Numbered from the stretch's first letter, positions 9,218 through 18,913 are shown. The stretch is 64,000 nucleotides of DNA from Streptomyces sp. XD-27 (GCF_030553055.1 NZ_CP130713.1:4340001-4404000); one strand, 5' to 3'. Program-made: numbers and translations. Notes: generated by a model not told the origin, from the sequence alone.

Positions 9218-10087
9218 ATGAGGACCCGTGTGGTGGCTGCCATGGCGGCGGCCATCCTGGCGGGCGGCGGGACCATCGTCGCCTGTGGTGGAGGAGGGGA
9301 ATCGGGAGATAGTGGTTCGGGCGTCACGGAAGCCGATATGAGGGCCTGGCAAGAGGACTTTGTCGAGGACCCGGCGGTTGTGGCGGCGGAGGAGATGCTC
9401 GAGGGCGACACCAGTCAGGTGTGCGCCGAGGGCGGGGCCGAGGCGATCCAGGACGTCATTGACGATGCTCCGGATGCACCGTATGCCAATGCCGAACTCG
9501 AGAAGGCATTCCGTAGTCTGCGGGACGCGATCAAGGGCGCGTGTGCCCTGGACTCCGGTGACGTTGCCGATGCCTCGGATGCGTTTGCGAAGCTAGGTGA
9601 TGCAGTGGAACAGTTCGGCGCCTTCGCTGACAAGGTCGACAAGAGATTCCCAGGTTTGAACCTACGTGACGAATTCGATCTCAGCGTGCAGGGCAATGAC
9701 GGCTCCGGTGCCGCTGAGGAGTTTCCGCTACCGACAGAGGAGTCAATGGACTCGACTTCGGGGGATGGGCGCGACGACGTGACGCTCAAGTCCTGCCGGA
9801 TCGGTGACCCCTACGGTCTCGGCGACTCGTACGCGATAGCCGACCTGTCGATCAAGAACAGCTCATCCAAGGTCTCGGACTATTCGGTGGAGATCGAAGT
9901 CACCGACGCGAAGACCGGAGACCGCAAGGCCACGATGTTCGCCAGCGCGTACAAGGTGGCCTCTGGCCAAACCGTGGACACCGGTAACGGCGATGGTGAG
10001 GAGGATACGGAAAGCAACCCCACACAGATCACTGGAACGATCAAGTGCTCAGTGCTCTCCGCGGACCGTACCGAATCCGCCGAGTAG
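9218..10087 (+). CDS. Putative secreted lipoprotein
   Basis: The product has 289 residues: a basic N-terminus, a hydrophobic stretch and the lipobox TIVAC, followed by a Gly/Ser linker. The rest is an acidic extracytoplasmic domain with two halves, a helical Ala/Asp-rich part and a beta-rich C-terminal part (DLSIKNSSSKVSDYSVEIEV) like FxLYD/DUF4352-type folds. I chose the second ATG, about nine bases after GGAAGAAG; an ATG at 9209 is the alternative. Codon use is clearly less GC-rich at third positions (GAT, GTT, AAT, TAT common) than in its neighbours, suggesting acquired DNA near the tRNA-Ser. Function unknown. Confidence 0.7.
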   Translation: MRTRVVAAMAAAILAGGGTIVACGGGGESGDSGSGVTEADMRAWQEDFVEDPAVVAAEEMLEGDTSQVCAEGGAEAIQDVIDDAPDAPYANAELEKAFRSLRDAIKGACALDSGDVADASDAFAKLGDAVEQFGAFADKVDKRFPGLNLRDEFDLSVQGNDGSGAAEEFPLPTEESMDSTSGDGRDDVTLKSCRIGDPYGLGDSYAIADLSIKNSSSKVSDYSVEIEVTDAKTGDRKATMFASAYKVASGQTVDTGNGDGEEDTESNPTQITGTIKCSVLSADRTESAE

Positions 10088-10472
10088 GCAGTTCGGTGCT
10101 CCCAAGGAGCCCCGGACCAGCCCCGTCGGCCGCCCCTGCGTGTTCGTTTCGCGTCGCCGGAGCGGCACGTACGTACGAACTGAATCGTCACGCCTCGGGC
10201 CCCTTGGCCGCATCGTCGGCGCGCCGGGCCGCTGGGAACGTTCACTCGGAAGCAGCCGCCCTGGGGGTACGCGCCCTGCTGCTCGTGTCGCGCCGGCGGG
10301 TCGGGCAGCCCGGATGGGTGGTCTTCCGCGGGCGTGCGCGTGTGGCCGGGTGGGGGTCGGGCGGGAGCGATTACGTTGGGCGGGCCCAGGCAGCATCGCG
10401 GCCGGCCCCGACGGGCGTGAGGGTGGCGAGCAGCCGACCCGTTCAGTGAGCTTCGTCGTGGAGGTGCAGGTC
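10088..10472. other. Stretch without a recognisable gene
   Basis: About 385 bases between a lipoprotein and the DUF1876 gene. I find no coding frame that resembles a protein and no clear RNA structure. The region includes GCACGTACGTACG near 10168 and ends with the ribosome-binding site of the next gene. Confidence 0.4.
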
Positions 10473-10724
10473 GTGGAGGTCGCGGGATGGCACGTCGAGA
10501 TCGAGTTCTACGAAGACGAGACGCATACCAAGGCGGCGGCCCTGTTGCGGCTTCGGGACGGCACGGAACTGCGGGCGCACGGCCGCGCCACACGCGATAC
10601 GCGGGACGCCGCGGAGGCCCGCATCGGTGAGGAGCTCGCGGGTGCTCGGGCGCTGTCGGATCTCGCCGAGCAACTGACGGTCAAGGCCAATGCCGAGGTC
10701 AAGGAGTTGAAGAAGCAGGTCTGA
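10473..10724 (+). CDS. DUF1876 (dsRBD-like) domain protein
   Basis: This 83-residue protein fits the DUF1876 family: W-x-V-x-I pattern (GWHVEIEFYEDETHTKA), then LRLRDGTELRAHGRATR and GEELAGARALSDLAEQL. These proteins have a double-stranded-RNA-binding-like fold, and many Streptomyces genomes carry several copies; the function is not known to me. The GTG at 10473 was chosen because GGAGGTG lies six bases upstream and the domain starts at once. An efficient terminator follows immediately. Confidence 0.8.
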   Translation: MEVAGWHVEIEFYEDETHTKAAALLRLRDGTELRAHGRATRDTRDAAEARIGEELAGARALSDLAEQLTVKANAEVKELKKQV

Positions 10725-10744
10725 TGTCGGCTTTCGAGCCGGAA

Positions 10745-10779
10745 GGGGTGCCCGTGAGGTTGCGGGCACCCCTCCTTTT
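10745..10779 (+). terminator. Rho-independent terminator after DUF1876 gene
   Basis: A perfect 10-bp stem GGGGTGCCCG/CGGGCACCCC with an 8-base loop is followed by CTCCTTTTC. This is the most canonical terminator in the window. Confidence 0.9.
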
Positions 10780-11167
10780 CTGCTCGTGGGAGTGGTCCCG
10801 GCACCCGGAGGGCGGCGTGAGGCGCGGGGGGCGGGGCGCGGTTGTGCTGGTGGTTTGAAATCAGTTGCTCATACGTGCGGGGTAATTGGGGCGCGCCGGA
10901 GGTTCGCCCGGGGCACCGCGGGCAGTCTGCTCTCGCGACGTCGCAGCACCGAGGCGCCACCCCAGCACCACGGCGCCGGTGCGGCCAACGAGAACTCGGG
11001 ATGCGGACATGGGACGACAGGACGCGAAAGCTGTGGTGATGCGTTGATCGAATGGGACGGGTGAGGTCAGATGCGACTGCGCGGTGGTGCCCCGGTACCG
11101 CCGCGCAGTCGTGCGTGCCGCGGCCTCCTCCCCCTTCCCTTGGGGCGTCGGCCTCTTCTCTCTTCCC
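10780..11167. other. Intergenic stretch without a recognisable gene
   Basis: About 390 bases between the DUF1876 terminator and the promoter of the MaoC/thiolase operon. Open frames are present on both strands but none reads like a protein or carries a good ribosome site. Nothing structural was recognised. Confidence 0.4.
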
Positions 11168-11197
11168 TTGACGGGCGCCGAGCATCTGACGGATAGT
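11168..11197 (+). promoter_or_regulatory. Sigma-70 type promoter of the MaoC/thiolase operon
   Basis: TTGACG (11168-11173) and GATAGT (11192-11197) are separated by 18 bases, matching the HrdB consensus. The -10 lies within the palindrome listed separately, so repressor binding there would block polymerase. Confidence 0.75.
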
Positions 11198-11201
11198 CAG
11201 A
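11185..11201. promoter_or_regulatory. 17-bp palindromic operator over the -10 box
   Basis: TCTGACGGATAGTCAGA is a perfect 6-5-6 inverted repeat that covers the -10 hexamer. This is the usual arrangement of a TetR-type repressor operator. The regulator is not adjacent. Confidence 0.7.
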
Positions 11202-11245
11202 AAAGTTGCGGTCGGGAGCGAGCGAGCGGCGATCGGGGTGCCTCG

Positions 11246-12195
11246 GTGGCGTACGACGACTTCTACGAACGGCTGCGCGCCTACGAAGGCCGTGCCGCCG
11301 CCCTCGGCGGCCAGGGCAAGGACCCGGTCAACGAGCCGATGATCAGGCACTGGTGCGAGGCGATGGGGGACACCCACCCCGGCTATCCCGCCGTCGCGCC
11401 GCCCACCATGCTCCAGGTGTGGACGATGGGCGGCCTCTCGGGCCATGGCGACGCCCGCTCGGCCGCGTACGACGAGCTGTTGGCGCTGCTCGACGGTGCC
11501 GGGTTCACCGCCGTCGTCGCGACCGACTGCGAGCAGGAGTACCTGCGCCCGCTGCGACCCGGCGACCGGATCACCTTCGACGCCGTCATCGAGTCCGTGT
11601 CGCCGCGCAAGATCACCAAGCTGGGCGTCGGGCACTTCGTCACCACGCGGATGGAGGTGCGGGCGGCCGGGGAACTCGCCGGAACCCATCGGTTCCGCAT
11701 CCTCAAGTACGCGCCCGCGGCCGCCCTACCCGGGCCCGCACGCTCAGCAGGGGCGGAGTCGGGGCGGGCGCGGGTGCGGCGCGTGCGGGTGTCGCCGTTC
11801 CCCGCCGGCCGCGCCCGGTCGTCAACCGCGACAACGCCGGATTCTGGGACGGCGTCGCCGACCACCGACTGCTCATCCAGCGCTGCACCGGCTGCGGGAC
11901 GCTTCGGTTCCCCTGGCTCCCCGGCTGCGCCTCCTGCGGGTCGCCGTGCTGGGACACGGTGGCGGCGTCCGGGCGCGGCACGGTGTTCAGCTACGTCGTC
12001 ATGCACCACCCGCCGTTCCCGGCGTTCGACCCGCCCTACGCCGTGGGCCTGATCGAGCTCGCCGAAGGCGTACGGATGATCAGCGGCATCGTCGGCGTGC
12101 TCTGCGCGGAGGTGCAGATAGGGATGAAGGTGGAATTGGAGTTCCGGAGTGTGGAGGAGGGGCTGGAGCTGCCCGTCTTCAGGGAGGTCGCATGA
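11246..12195 (+). pseudogene. MaoC dehydratase/DUF35 OB-fold fusion (ChsH2-like), one frameshift
   Basis: The first part (11246 to about 11740) encodes a MaoC-type hydratase N-domain (VAYDDFYERLRAYEG..., EMGDTHPGYP-like segment, RPGDRITFDAV). The second part (about 11800-12195, one frame back) encodes a DUF35 protein with a zinc ribbon (CTGCGTLRFPWLPGCASCG) and an OB fold (YAVGLIELAEGVRMIS). The two are fused in ChsH2 and similar actinobacterial proteins. The interval is 950 bases; one more base gives 951 = 317 codons, the expected length. The missing base lies in the linker, 11710-11815, which holds two G4 runs. The start GTG has only a modest site (GGGGTG). The stop overlaps the next start by 4 bases. 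Confidence 0.8.
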
Positions 12196-12749
12196 CCGCG
12201 CGGTCCGGTCCGGGTGCCGGCCCGGGTGCCGGTTCGGATATCGGTTCGGATATCGGTTCGGGCGCCGGTTCGGGTGCCCGCTCGGTCGCGGTCCCGGGCG
12301 CCGTATCGGTCGGGTGCGAGCTGGTGCCGCTCGTCGTCCCCGTCACCCGCACCCTCATCGTCGCCGGTGCCCTCGCCTCCCGCGACTACCAGGACGTCCA
12401 TCACGATGCCGAGGCCGCCCGGGAGAAGGGTTCGCCCGACATCTTCATGAACATCCTCACCACGGGCGGACTGGTCGGCCGGTACGTCACCGACTGGGCC
12501 GGGCCCGGCGCCGAGCTGCAGAAGCTGGCCATCCGGCTCGGCGCGCCCAACCACCCCGGCGACACCATGACCCTCACCGGGCGGGTCACCGCCCTCGCGG
12601 GCCGGACCGCCGAGGTCGCCGTGACCGGGACCAACCGGCTCGGCGACCACGTCACCGGGACGGCCACCATCCAGCTTCCGGCGTCCGAGCCGCCCGCGCC
12701 TTATGGGACCGAGCCGCCCGCGTCGTACAGGACCGAGGCGCCCTCATGA
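12192..12749 (+). CDS. MaoC family dehydratase (ChsH1-like)
   Basis: The 185-residue protein has a single hot-dog domain. The hydratase motif is seen as ALASRDYQDVHHDAEAAREKGSPDIFMN (catalytic Asp/His region D-x-x-x-x-H), followed by GRYVTDWAGPGA and GAPNHPGDTMTLTGRV. An N-terminal extension of about 35 residues is low-complexity Gly/Ser (GSDIGSD-type repeats, 12215-12290). Start and previous stop overlap as ATGA, and AGGGAGG precedes the start. In mycobacteria ChsH1 pairs with ChsH2 to hydrate the steroid side-chain enoyl-CoA; the same partnership is inferred here from gene order. Confidence 0.85.
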   Translation: MTARSGPGAGPGAGSDIGSDIGSGAGSGARSVAVPGAVSVGCELVPLVVPVTRTLIVAGALASRDYQDVHHDAEAAREKGSPDIFMNILTTGGLVGRYVTDWAGPGAELQKLAIRLGAPNHPGDTMTLTGRVTALAGRTAEVAVTGTNRLGDHVTGTATIQLPASEPPAPYGTEPPASYRTEAPS

Positions 12750-13912
12750 GCCTCCGGCGCGCGGACGCCCTCGGTGGGCGGGCCGCCATCGTCGGCATCG
12801 GTGCGACCGAGTTCTCCAAGGACTCCGGCCGCAGCGAGCTGAAACTCGCGGTCGAGGCCGTTCGCGCCGCCCTCGACGACGCCGGGCTCGCCCCCGCCGA
12901 CGTCGACGGCCTCGTCACCTTCACCATGGACACGAGCCCGGAGATCACCGTCGCCCAGGCATGCGGCATCGGGGAGCTGTCGTTCTTCTCGCGCGTGCAC
13001 TACGGCGGTGGCGCGGCCTGTGCCACCGTGCAGCAGGCCGCGCTCGCCGTCGCCGCCGGCGTCGCGGACGTCGTCGTCTGCTACCGCGCCTTCAACGAGC
13101 GCTCCGGCCGCCGCTTCGGCGCGGGCGTGCGGCACCGCGAACCGTCCGCCGAAGGCGTCGCGCTGGGCTGGGCGCTCCCCTTCGGGCTGCTCACCCCCGC
13201 CTCCTGGGTCGCCATGGCCGCCCAGCGCTACCTGCACACGTACGGGCTGACGCCCGAGGCGTTCGGGCACGTCGCGGTCACCGCCCGCCGGCACGCCGCC
13301 ACCAACCCCGCCGCGTACTTCCACGGCAGGCCGATCAGCCTCGCCGACCATGCCGCCTCGCGCTGGATCGCCGAGCCGCTGCGGCTGCTGGACTGCTGCC
13401 AGGAGACCGACGGCGGACAGGCGGTCGTCGTCACCGGCGTCGAACGGGCCCGTACGCTCCGGCGCCCGCCCGCCGTCATCACCGCGGCCGCCCAGGGCGC
13501 GGGCCGCGCCCAGGAGCAGATGACCAGCTACTACCGCGACGACCTGACCGGCCTGCCCGAGATGGGCGTCGTCGCCCGGCAGCTGTGGCGGAACAGCGGG
13601 CTGGCGCCCGCCGACATCGACGTCGGCATCGTCTACGACCACTTCACGCCGTTCGTGCTGATGCAACTGGAGGAGTTCGGGTTCTGCGGGCCGGGCGAGG
13701 GCGCCGGGTTCGTCGCCGCCGACGCGCTGCCGCTCAACACGCATGGCGGGCAGCTGGGAGAGGCGTACCTGCACGGGATGAACGGCATCGCCGAAGCCGT
13801 GCGGCAGATCCGCGGTACGGCGGTCAACCAGGTGCCGGGCGCCCGGCGCGCCCTGGTCACCGCCGGCACCGGCGTACCGACCTCCGGGCTGATCCTCGGC
13901 GCCGACGGCTGA
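12746..13912 (+). CDS. Thiolase-fold lipid-transfer protein (Ltp2-like aldolase candidate)
   Basis: The protein has 388 residues and a SCP-x/thiolase fold: RAAIVGIGATEFSKDSGRSELKLAVEAVRAALDDAGL at the N-terminus, YGGGAACATVQQAALAV where thiolases carry the nucleophile region, and the C-terminal NTHGGQLGEAYLHGMNG. Ltp2 of mycobacteria has this fold and works as a retro-aldolase together with the DUF35 domain of ChsH2, cleaving C-C bonds of steroid side chains. The order MaoC-DUF35, MaoC, thiolase with 4-base overlaps is the same as in the igr operon. Substrate and activity are inferences. The stop codon is the first of six in-frame TGA codons produced by a 9-bp tandem repeat. Confidence 0.85.
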   Translation: MSLRRADALGGRAAIVGIGATEFSKDSGRSELKLAVEAVRAALDDAGLAPADVDGLVTFTMDTSPEITVAQACGIGELSFFSRVHYGGGAACATVQQAALAVAAGVADVVVCYRAFNERSGRRFGAGVRHREPSAEGVALGWALPFGLLTPASWVAMAAQRYLHTYGLTPEAFGHVAVTARRHAATNPAAYFHGRPISLADHAASRWIAEPLRLLDCCQETDGGQAVVVTGVERARTLRRPPAVITAAAQGAGRAQEQMTSYYRDDLTGLPEMGVVARQLWRNSGLAPADIDVGIVYDHFTPFVLMQLEEFGFCGPGEGAGFVAADALPLNTHGGQLGEAYLHGMNGIAEAVRQIRGTAVNQVPGARRALVTAGTGVPTSGLILGADG

Positions 13913-13963
13913 GACGGCTGAGACGGCTGAGACGGCTGAGACGGCTGAGACGGCTGAGACGGC
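13904..13963. repeat. 9-bp tandem repeat spanning a stop codon
   Basis: GACGGCTGA is repeated perfectly 6.7 times. The first copy contains the Asp-Gly-stop end of the Ltp2-like gene, so each copy adds another in-frame TGA. Confidence 0.95.
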
Positions 13964-14076
13964 GGAAAACGGCTGGGCGGGCGCTCGCGCGGACCGCTGG
14001 CGCAGACGGCTGAACCGGCCGCGTGTCCTGCGTGTCCGCCCCTCCCGGCCGCCCTTCGCCGCCTTCACTCGCCTGT

Positions 14077-14978
<902 letters not shown>

Positions 14979-14985
<7 letters not shown>

Positions 14986-15057
14986 GGTCCGGCGTCCTCG
15001 GGGTCCGCTGAGGTCCGGCGTCCTCGGGCCCGCCGAGGTCGGCGTCCTCGGGGTCCG
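14979..15057. repeat. 26-bp tandem repeat starting at a stop codon
   Basis: Three copies of CCGCTGAGGTCCGGCGTCCT plus CGGGGT/CGGGCC are seen, the third degenerate. The first copy contains the TGA stop of the DUF1906 gene. Confidence 0.85.
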
Positions 15058-15191
15058 ACCCTGATCGGCGGGCGGCCGCTCCTCCAACCGTGGGAGGTGG
15101 TGCCAGCCCCACCCATCCAACCTGAGGCGGACACAGCTTCGGCACCTCCGGCCGATCCTCGGCGGGGGCTTGCGCTCATAGCGTGGAGGAC

Positions 15192-15722
15192 ATGACCACG
15201 CCCGTGTGCCCCAGCGCATCCGCCGCCGTGTTCCCGTCGTTCGCCTCCTACGTCCGGGCGCGGGGGCCGGTGCTGCTGCGCACCGCCCGTTCCCTCACCG
15301 CCAACGCCTGTGACGCGGAGGATCTGCTCCAGACCGCGCTCACCAAGACCTACCTGGCCTGGGAGCGGATAGAGGACCACAAGGCGCTGGACGGGTACGT
15401 CCGCCGGGCGCTGGTGAACACCCGCACCTCGCAGTGGCGCAAGCGCAAGGTCGACGAGTACGTCTGCGACGAGCTGCCGGAGCCGGATCAGGTCCCCGGG
15501 CCCGACCCGGCCGAGCAGCAGGTGCTGCGCGACGCGATGTGGCGGGCGGTGCTCCGGCTGCCCGCCCGTCAGCGGGCGATGGTCGTCCTCAGGTATTACG
15601 AGGACCTGAGCGAGGCGCAGACGGCCGAGGTGCTCGGGGTGTCCATAGGCACGGTCAAGAGCGCGGTGTCCCGCGCCCTCGGCAAGCTGCGGGAGGACCC
15701 TGAGCTGACCCGGGCGGCCTGA
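15192..15722 (+). CDS. SigE-family ECF RNA polymerase sigma factor
   Basis: The 176-residue protein contains sigma region 2 (residues about 18-85: CDAEDLLQTALTKTYLAWERI) and region 4 (about 110-170: LPARQRAMVVLRYYEDLSEAQTAEVLGVSIGTVKSAVSRAL), the compact SigE-family layout. No anti-sigma factor gene is adjacent. The start may be the ATG at 15192, either with a very close GGAGG or leaderless behind a CATAGC element; a GTG at 15183 is the alternative. It would recruit RNA polymerase to a small regulon; the trigger is unknown. Confidence 0.85.
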   Translation: MTTPVCPSASAAVFPSFASYVRARGPVLLRTARSLTANACDAEDLLQTALTKTYLAWERIEDHKALDGYVRRALVNTRTSQWRKRKVDEYVCDELPEPDQVPGPDPAEQQVLRDAMWRAVLRLPARQRAMVVLRYYEDLSEAQTAEVLGVSIGTVKSAVSRALGKLREDPELTRAA

Positions 15723-15840
15723 GCGGGACCGGACCGGCCCGCGGCATTGACCACACATCGCGGTAGTGACATACCGCCTGGTCGGATGGAGAATCGGCGG
15801 CACCTTTACCAGCGCGTAACCGGTACCCCAGGAGGCCCCG

Positions 15841-17499
15841 GTGCTCAGCACGATGCAGGACGTACCTCTGACCGTCAGCCGCATCCTCCGGCACGGCTCG
15901 ACCGTGCACCGCGGCGCGTACGTCACGACCTGGACCGGAGCGGCGGGCCAGGCGCCGGCCAAGCGCACCTTCGGCGAGGTCGGGGCCCGGTCCGCGCAGC
16001 TGGCGCACGCGCTCCGCGACGAGCTGGGCGTGGTCGGCGATCAGCGGGTGGCCACCCTGATGTGGAACAACTCGGAGCACATGGAGGCCTACCTGGCGAT
16101 CCCCTCCATGGGAGCCGTCCTGCACACCCTCAACCTGCGGCTGCCCGCCGAGCAGCTCGCCTGGATCGTCAACCACGCGGCGGACCGGGTCGTCATCGTC
16201 AACGGCTCGCTGGTGCCGCTGCTCGCCCCGCTGCTGCCGAAGCTCGGCTCCGTCGAGCACGTCGTCGTCGCGGGGCCGGGCGACCGTACGCCGCTGGAGG
16301 GCGGCCGTGTCCGCGTGCACGACTACGAGGACCTGATCGCCGGACGGCCGACCACGTTCGACTGGCCGGAGGTCGACGAGCGGGACGCCGCCGCCCTCTG
16401 CTACACCTCCGGGACCACCGGCGATCCCAAGGGCGTGGCCTACAGCCACCGCTCCGTCTACCTGCACTCCCTGCAGGTCAACAGCGTCGAGGCGTTCGGG
16501 ATCGGCTCCCGCGACACCGTCCTGCCGGTCGTGCCGATGTTCCACGTCAACGCGTGGGGCACCCCGTACGCCGCGTTCATGGTGGGCGCGTCGCTGCTGA
16601 TGCCGGACCGGTTCCTGCAGCCCGCGCCGCTCGCCGAGATGATCGAGAGCGAACGGCCCACCATCGCCGCCGCCGTCCCCACCATCTTCCAGGGGCTGCT
16701 CGGCGAACTCGACGCCAAGCGGCGTGACGTGTCGTCCGTGCGCTGCGTGATCATCGGCGGCGCCGCCTGCCCGCCCACCCTGATGAAGGCGTTCGAGGAG
16801 CGGCACGGGCTGCGGGTCGTCCACGCGTGGGGCATGACCGAGACCTCGCCGCTGGGCTGCGTCTCGCATCCGCCCGCCGGGGCCGACGAGGAGGAGGCGT
16901 GGTCGTACCGCTTCACCCAGGGCCGCTTCCCGGCCTCCGTGGAGGCGCGGCTGGCCTCCCCCGATGGCGGCTTCCTGCCCTGGGACGGGGCGTCGGCCGG
17001 TGAGCTGGAGGTACGCGGGCCGTGGATCGCGGGCGCGTACTACGGCGGGGCCGACGGCGAGCCGTTCCGCCCCGAGGACAAGTTCAGCGAGGACGGCTGG
17101 CTGCGTACGGGAGACGTCGGCACGATCAGCCCGGACGGCTATCTGACCCTGACCGACCGGGCGAAGGACGTCATCAAGTCGGGCGGTGAGTGGATCTCGT
17201 CGGTCGAGTTGGAGAACCAGCTGATGGCGCACCCGGACGTGGCGGAGGCGGCGGTGGTGGCCGTACCGGACGAGAAGTGGGGCGAGCGGCCGCTGGCCAC
17301 GGTGGTGCTCAGGGAGGGCGCGACCGCGGGGTACGAGGAGCTGAAGGCGTTCCTCGCGGAGCGGGTGGCGCGCTGGCAGCTGCCGGAGCGGTGGGCGCTG
17401 ATCCCGTCCGTGCCGAAGACGAGCGTGGGGAAGTTCGACAAGAAGGTGATCCGGAGGCAGTACGCGGACGGTGAGCTGGAGGTGACGCGGGTCGACTGA
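15841..17499 (+). CDS. Long-chain fatty acid--CoA ligase (AMP-dependent)
   Basis: The 552-residue enzyme of the ANL superfamily activates a carboxylic acid as acyl-adenylate and transfers it to CoA. Motifs are complete: YTSGTTGDPKG (P-loop-like, about residue 184), WGMTETSP, GWLRTGDVG, the hinge DRAKDVIKSGGEW, and the C-terminal catalytic Lys in PKTSVGKFDKK. The GTG start has AGGAGG six bases upstream. A single gene, but its proximity to the MaoC/thiolase operon fits lipid or steroid acid catabolism. Chain-length preference cannot be read from sequence. Confidence 0.9.
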   Translation: MLSTMQDVPLTVSRILRHGSTVHRGAYVTTWTGAAGQAPAKRTFGEVGARSAQLAHALRDELGVVGDQRVATLMWNNSEHMEAYLAIPSMGAVLHTLNLRLPAEQLAWIVNHAADRVVIVNGSLVPLLAPLLPKLGSVEHVVVAGPGDRTPLEGGRVRVHDYEDLIAGRPTTFDWPEVDERDAAALCYTSGTTGDPKGVAYSHRSVYLHSLQVNSVEAFGIGSRDTVLPVVPMFHVNAWGTPYAAFMVGASLLMPDRFLQPAPLAEMIESERPTIAAAVPTIFQGLLGELDAKRRDVSSVRCVIIGGAACPPTLMKAFEERHGLRVVHAWGMTETSPLGCVSHPPAGADEEEAWSYRFTQGRFPASVEARLASPDGGFLPWDGASAGELEVRGPWIAGAYYGGADGEPFRPEDKFSEDGWLRTGDVGTISPDGYLTLTDRAKDVIKSGGEWISSVELENQLMAHPDVAEAAVVAVPDEKWGERPLATVVLREGATAGYEELKAFLAERVARWQLPERWALIPSVPKTSVGKFDKKVIRRQYADGELEVTRVD

Positions 17500-17512
17500 G
17501 GCCACGGCGTAC

Positions 17513-17660
17513 GGGCCGGACGGCGGGCCGCGGCCGAGTCTCTACGTGGCTGGACGGCGGGCCGCGGCGGAGTCTCCGCGTGGGACGGTGGGCCGCGGCC
17601 GGGTCTCCACGCGGGTCGGCGGGCCGCGGCCGAGTCTCTACGCGGCCGGACGGTGGGCCG
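17513..17660. repeat. About 33-bp imperfect tandem repeats between convergent genes
   Basis: Five imperfect copies of a unit with core GGACGGCGGGCCGCGGCCGA plus GTCTCTACG follow the acyl-CoA ligase stop. The last copy runs into the 3' end of the MFS gene and supplies its last codons (AAAHRPAA). Confidence 0.85.
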
Positions 17661-18876
17661 CGGCCGCCCAGCCCACCAGCAGCCAGGCCGCCGCGACCGC
17701 GCACACCCCGCCCCAGCCCATGTGCTCGTACGCCGGAGCGGCCAGGGCCGAGGCCGCCGCGCCGAACAGGAACGCCGCCACGACGTAAGCGGTGTTGGCG
17801 GTCGCGGGCCGGTTCGTGGCGGTCAGGGCCCGGGTCTGGTTGGCGACCTGGCCGGCCACCAGGCCCGCGTGGATGAGGACGGCCGCGGCGCACAGCGCCC
17901 ACAACTGCCGTTCGCCGAGCCAGAACAGCGGTACGGCCACGGCCGCCGCCGTATAGGCCGAGCCCACGACCCGTGCCGCGCCGAAGCGGTCCACCAGGCT
18001 GCCGGAGAGCGGGGCGACGAGGCTCGCGGTGAGCCCGAAGAGACCGAACAGCCCGGCCGTACCCGTCGAGAATCCGTACTCGGGGCCCGTCAGCAGCAGG
18101 ACCAGCGCCGTCCACAGCGCGCTCCACGCCCCGTACATGCCGCCCTGGCGCAGGCACGCGCGCCGCAGTTCGGGCGAGTCGGCGAGCACCCGCGGCACGC
18201 GCGCGATGCCGCGCAGCGGGCTCGCCGCGCCGCGCGGGCGGTTCTCGCCGGGCAGCAGGACGGCGGTCAGCACCCCGACGAGGGCGGTGAGCCCGGCCGC
18301 GCCGAGGAAGACCGCGCGCCAGCCGTATGCCTGACCGGCGAGACCGCCCAGCACGCGGGCCGCGACGATGCCGGTGAACAGGCCGGCCACGATCGCGCCG
18401 ACGTGGCGCCCGCGGCGGTCCGCCGGGGCGCGCTCGGCGACCAGCGGGACCAGCAACTGCGGCACGACCGTGGCGGCGCAGGCGACGAGTACGGCGGCGG
18501 CGAGCGCGGGCAGTCCGGGCGCCAGCCCCGCACCGACCAGGCCCACGCCCGCGACGACCGACAGCACACCGACCAGGCGCCGCCGGTCGGCCGTGTCGCC
18601 GAGCGGGGCGAACAGCAGCAGCCCGGCGGCGTACCCCACCTGTGCGATCGAGGCGATCCACCCGGCGGCGGACGGGCCGACGCCGAAGTCGCGCGCGATC
18701 AGGTCGAGGAGCGGCGCGGCGAGGTAGATGTTGGCGGCCGTCACGGCGGTGCAGAGCGCGACGACGGTGAGGAGGAGGCCGGGGGGCGGTCCGGGGCGGG
18801 TTCCGCTTCCGCCCATGGCTGCGCTGGTTACGGGCCCGGGTGCGGATGCGGCGGTGTGGGCCGTGGTGGGTGGCAT
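17638..18876 (-). CDS. MFS transporter (12-TM)
   Basis: The 412-residue integral membrane protein has about 12 hydrophobic segments. The MFS motif A is seen as LFAPLGDTADRRRLVG between helices 2 and 3. It starts with MPPTTAHTAASAPG; the ATG at 18876 has GGAG upstream, and further upstream the frame runs through the operator region and is not coding. It is divergent from a TetR gene with two identical-type operators in between, so it is probably an exporter derepressed by its substrate. Substrate unknown. Confidence 0.88.
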   Translation of the reverse strand: MPPTTAHTAASAPGPVTSAAMGGSGTRPGPPPGLLLTVVALCTAVTAANIYLAAPLLDLIARDFGVGPSAAGWIASIAQVGYAAGLLLFAPLGDTADRRRLVGVLSVVAGVGLVGAGLAPGLPALAAAVLVACAATVVPQLLVPLVAERAPADRRGRHVGAIVAGLFTGIVAARVLGGLAGQAYGWRAVFLGAAGLTALVGVLTAVLLPGENRPRGAASPLRGIARVPRVLADSPELRRACLRQGGMYGAWSALWTALVLLLTGPEYGFSTGTAGLFGLFGLTASLVAPLSGSLVDRFGAARVVGSAYTAAAVAVPLFWLGERQLWALCAAAVLIHAGLVAGQVANQTRALTATNRPATANTAYVVAAFLFGAAASALAAPAYEHMGWGGVCAVAAAWLLVGWAAAAHRPAA

Positions 18877-18913
18877 GGCTGTGGCTGCTCCTGTGGTGGG
18901 GAGGCGTGTAGTG

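Noticed and set aside
10786..11064. 92-codon plus-strand frame before the MaoC operon
   Set aside because: Composition looks random and no ribosome-binding site precedes it.
11710..11815. Programmed ribosomal frameshifting as explanation for the split genes
   Set aside because: The same kind of one-base loss appears in seven unrelated genes, and no pseudoknot or heptameric slippery site is evident. Consensus error is simpler.
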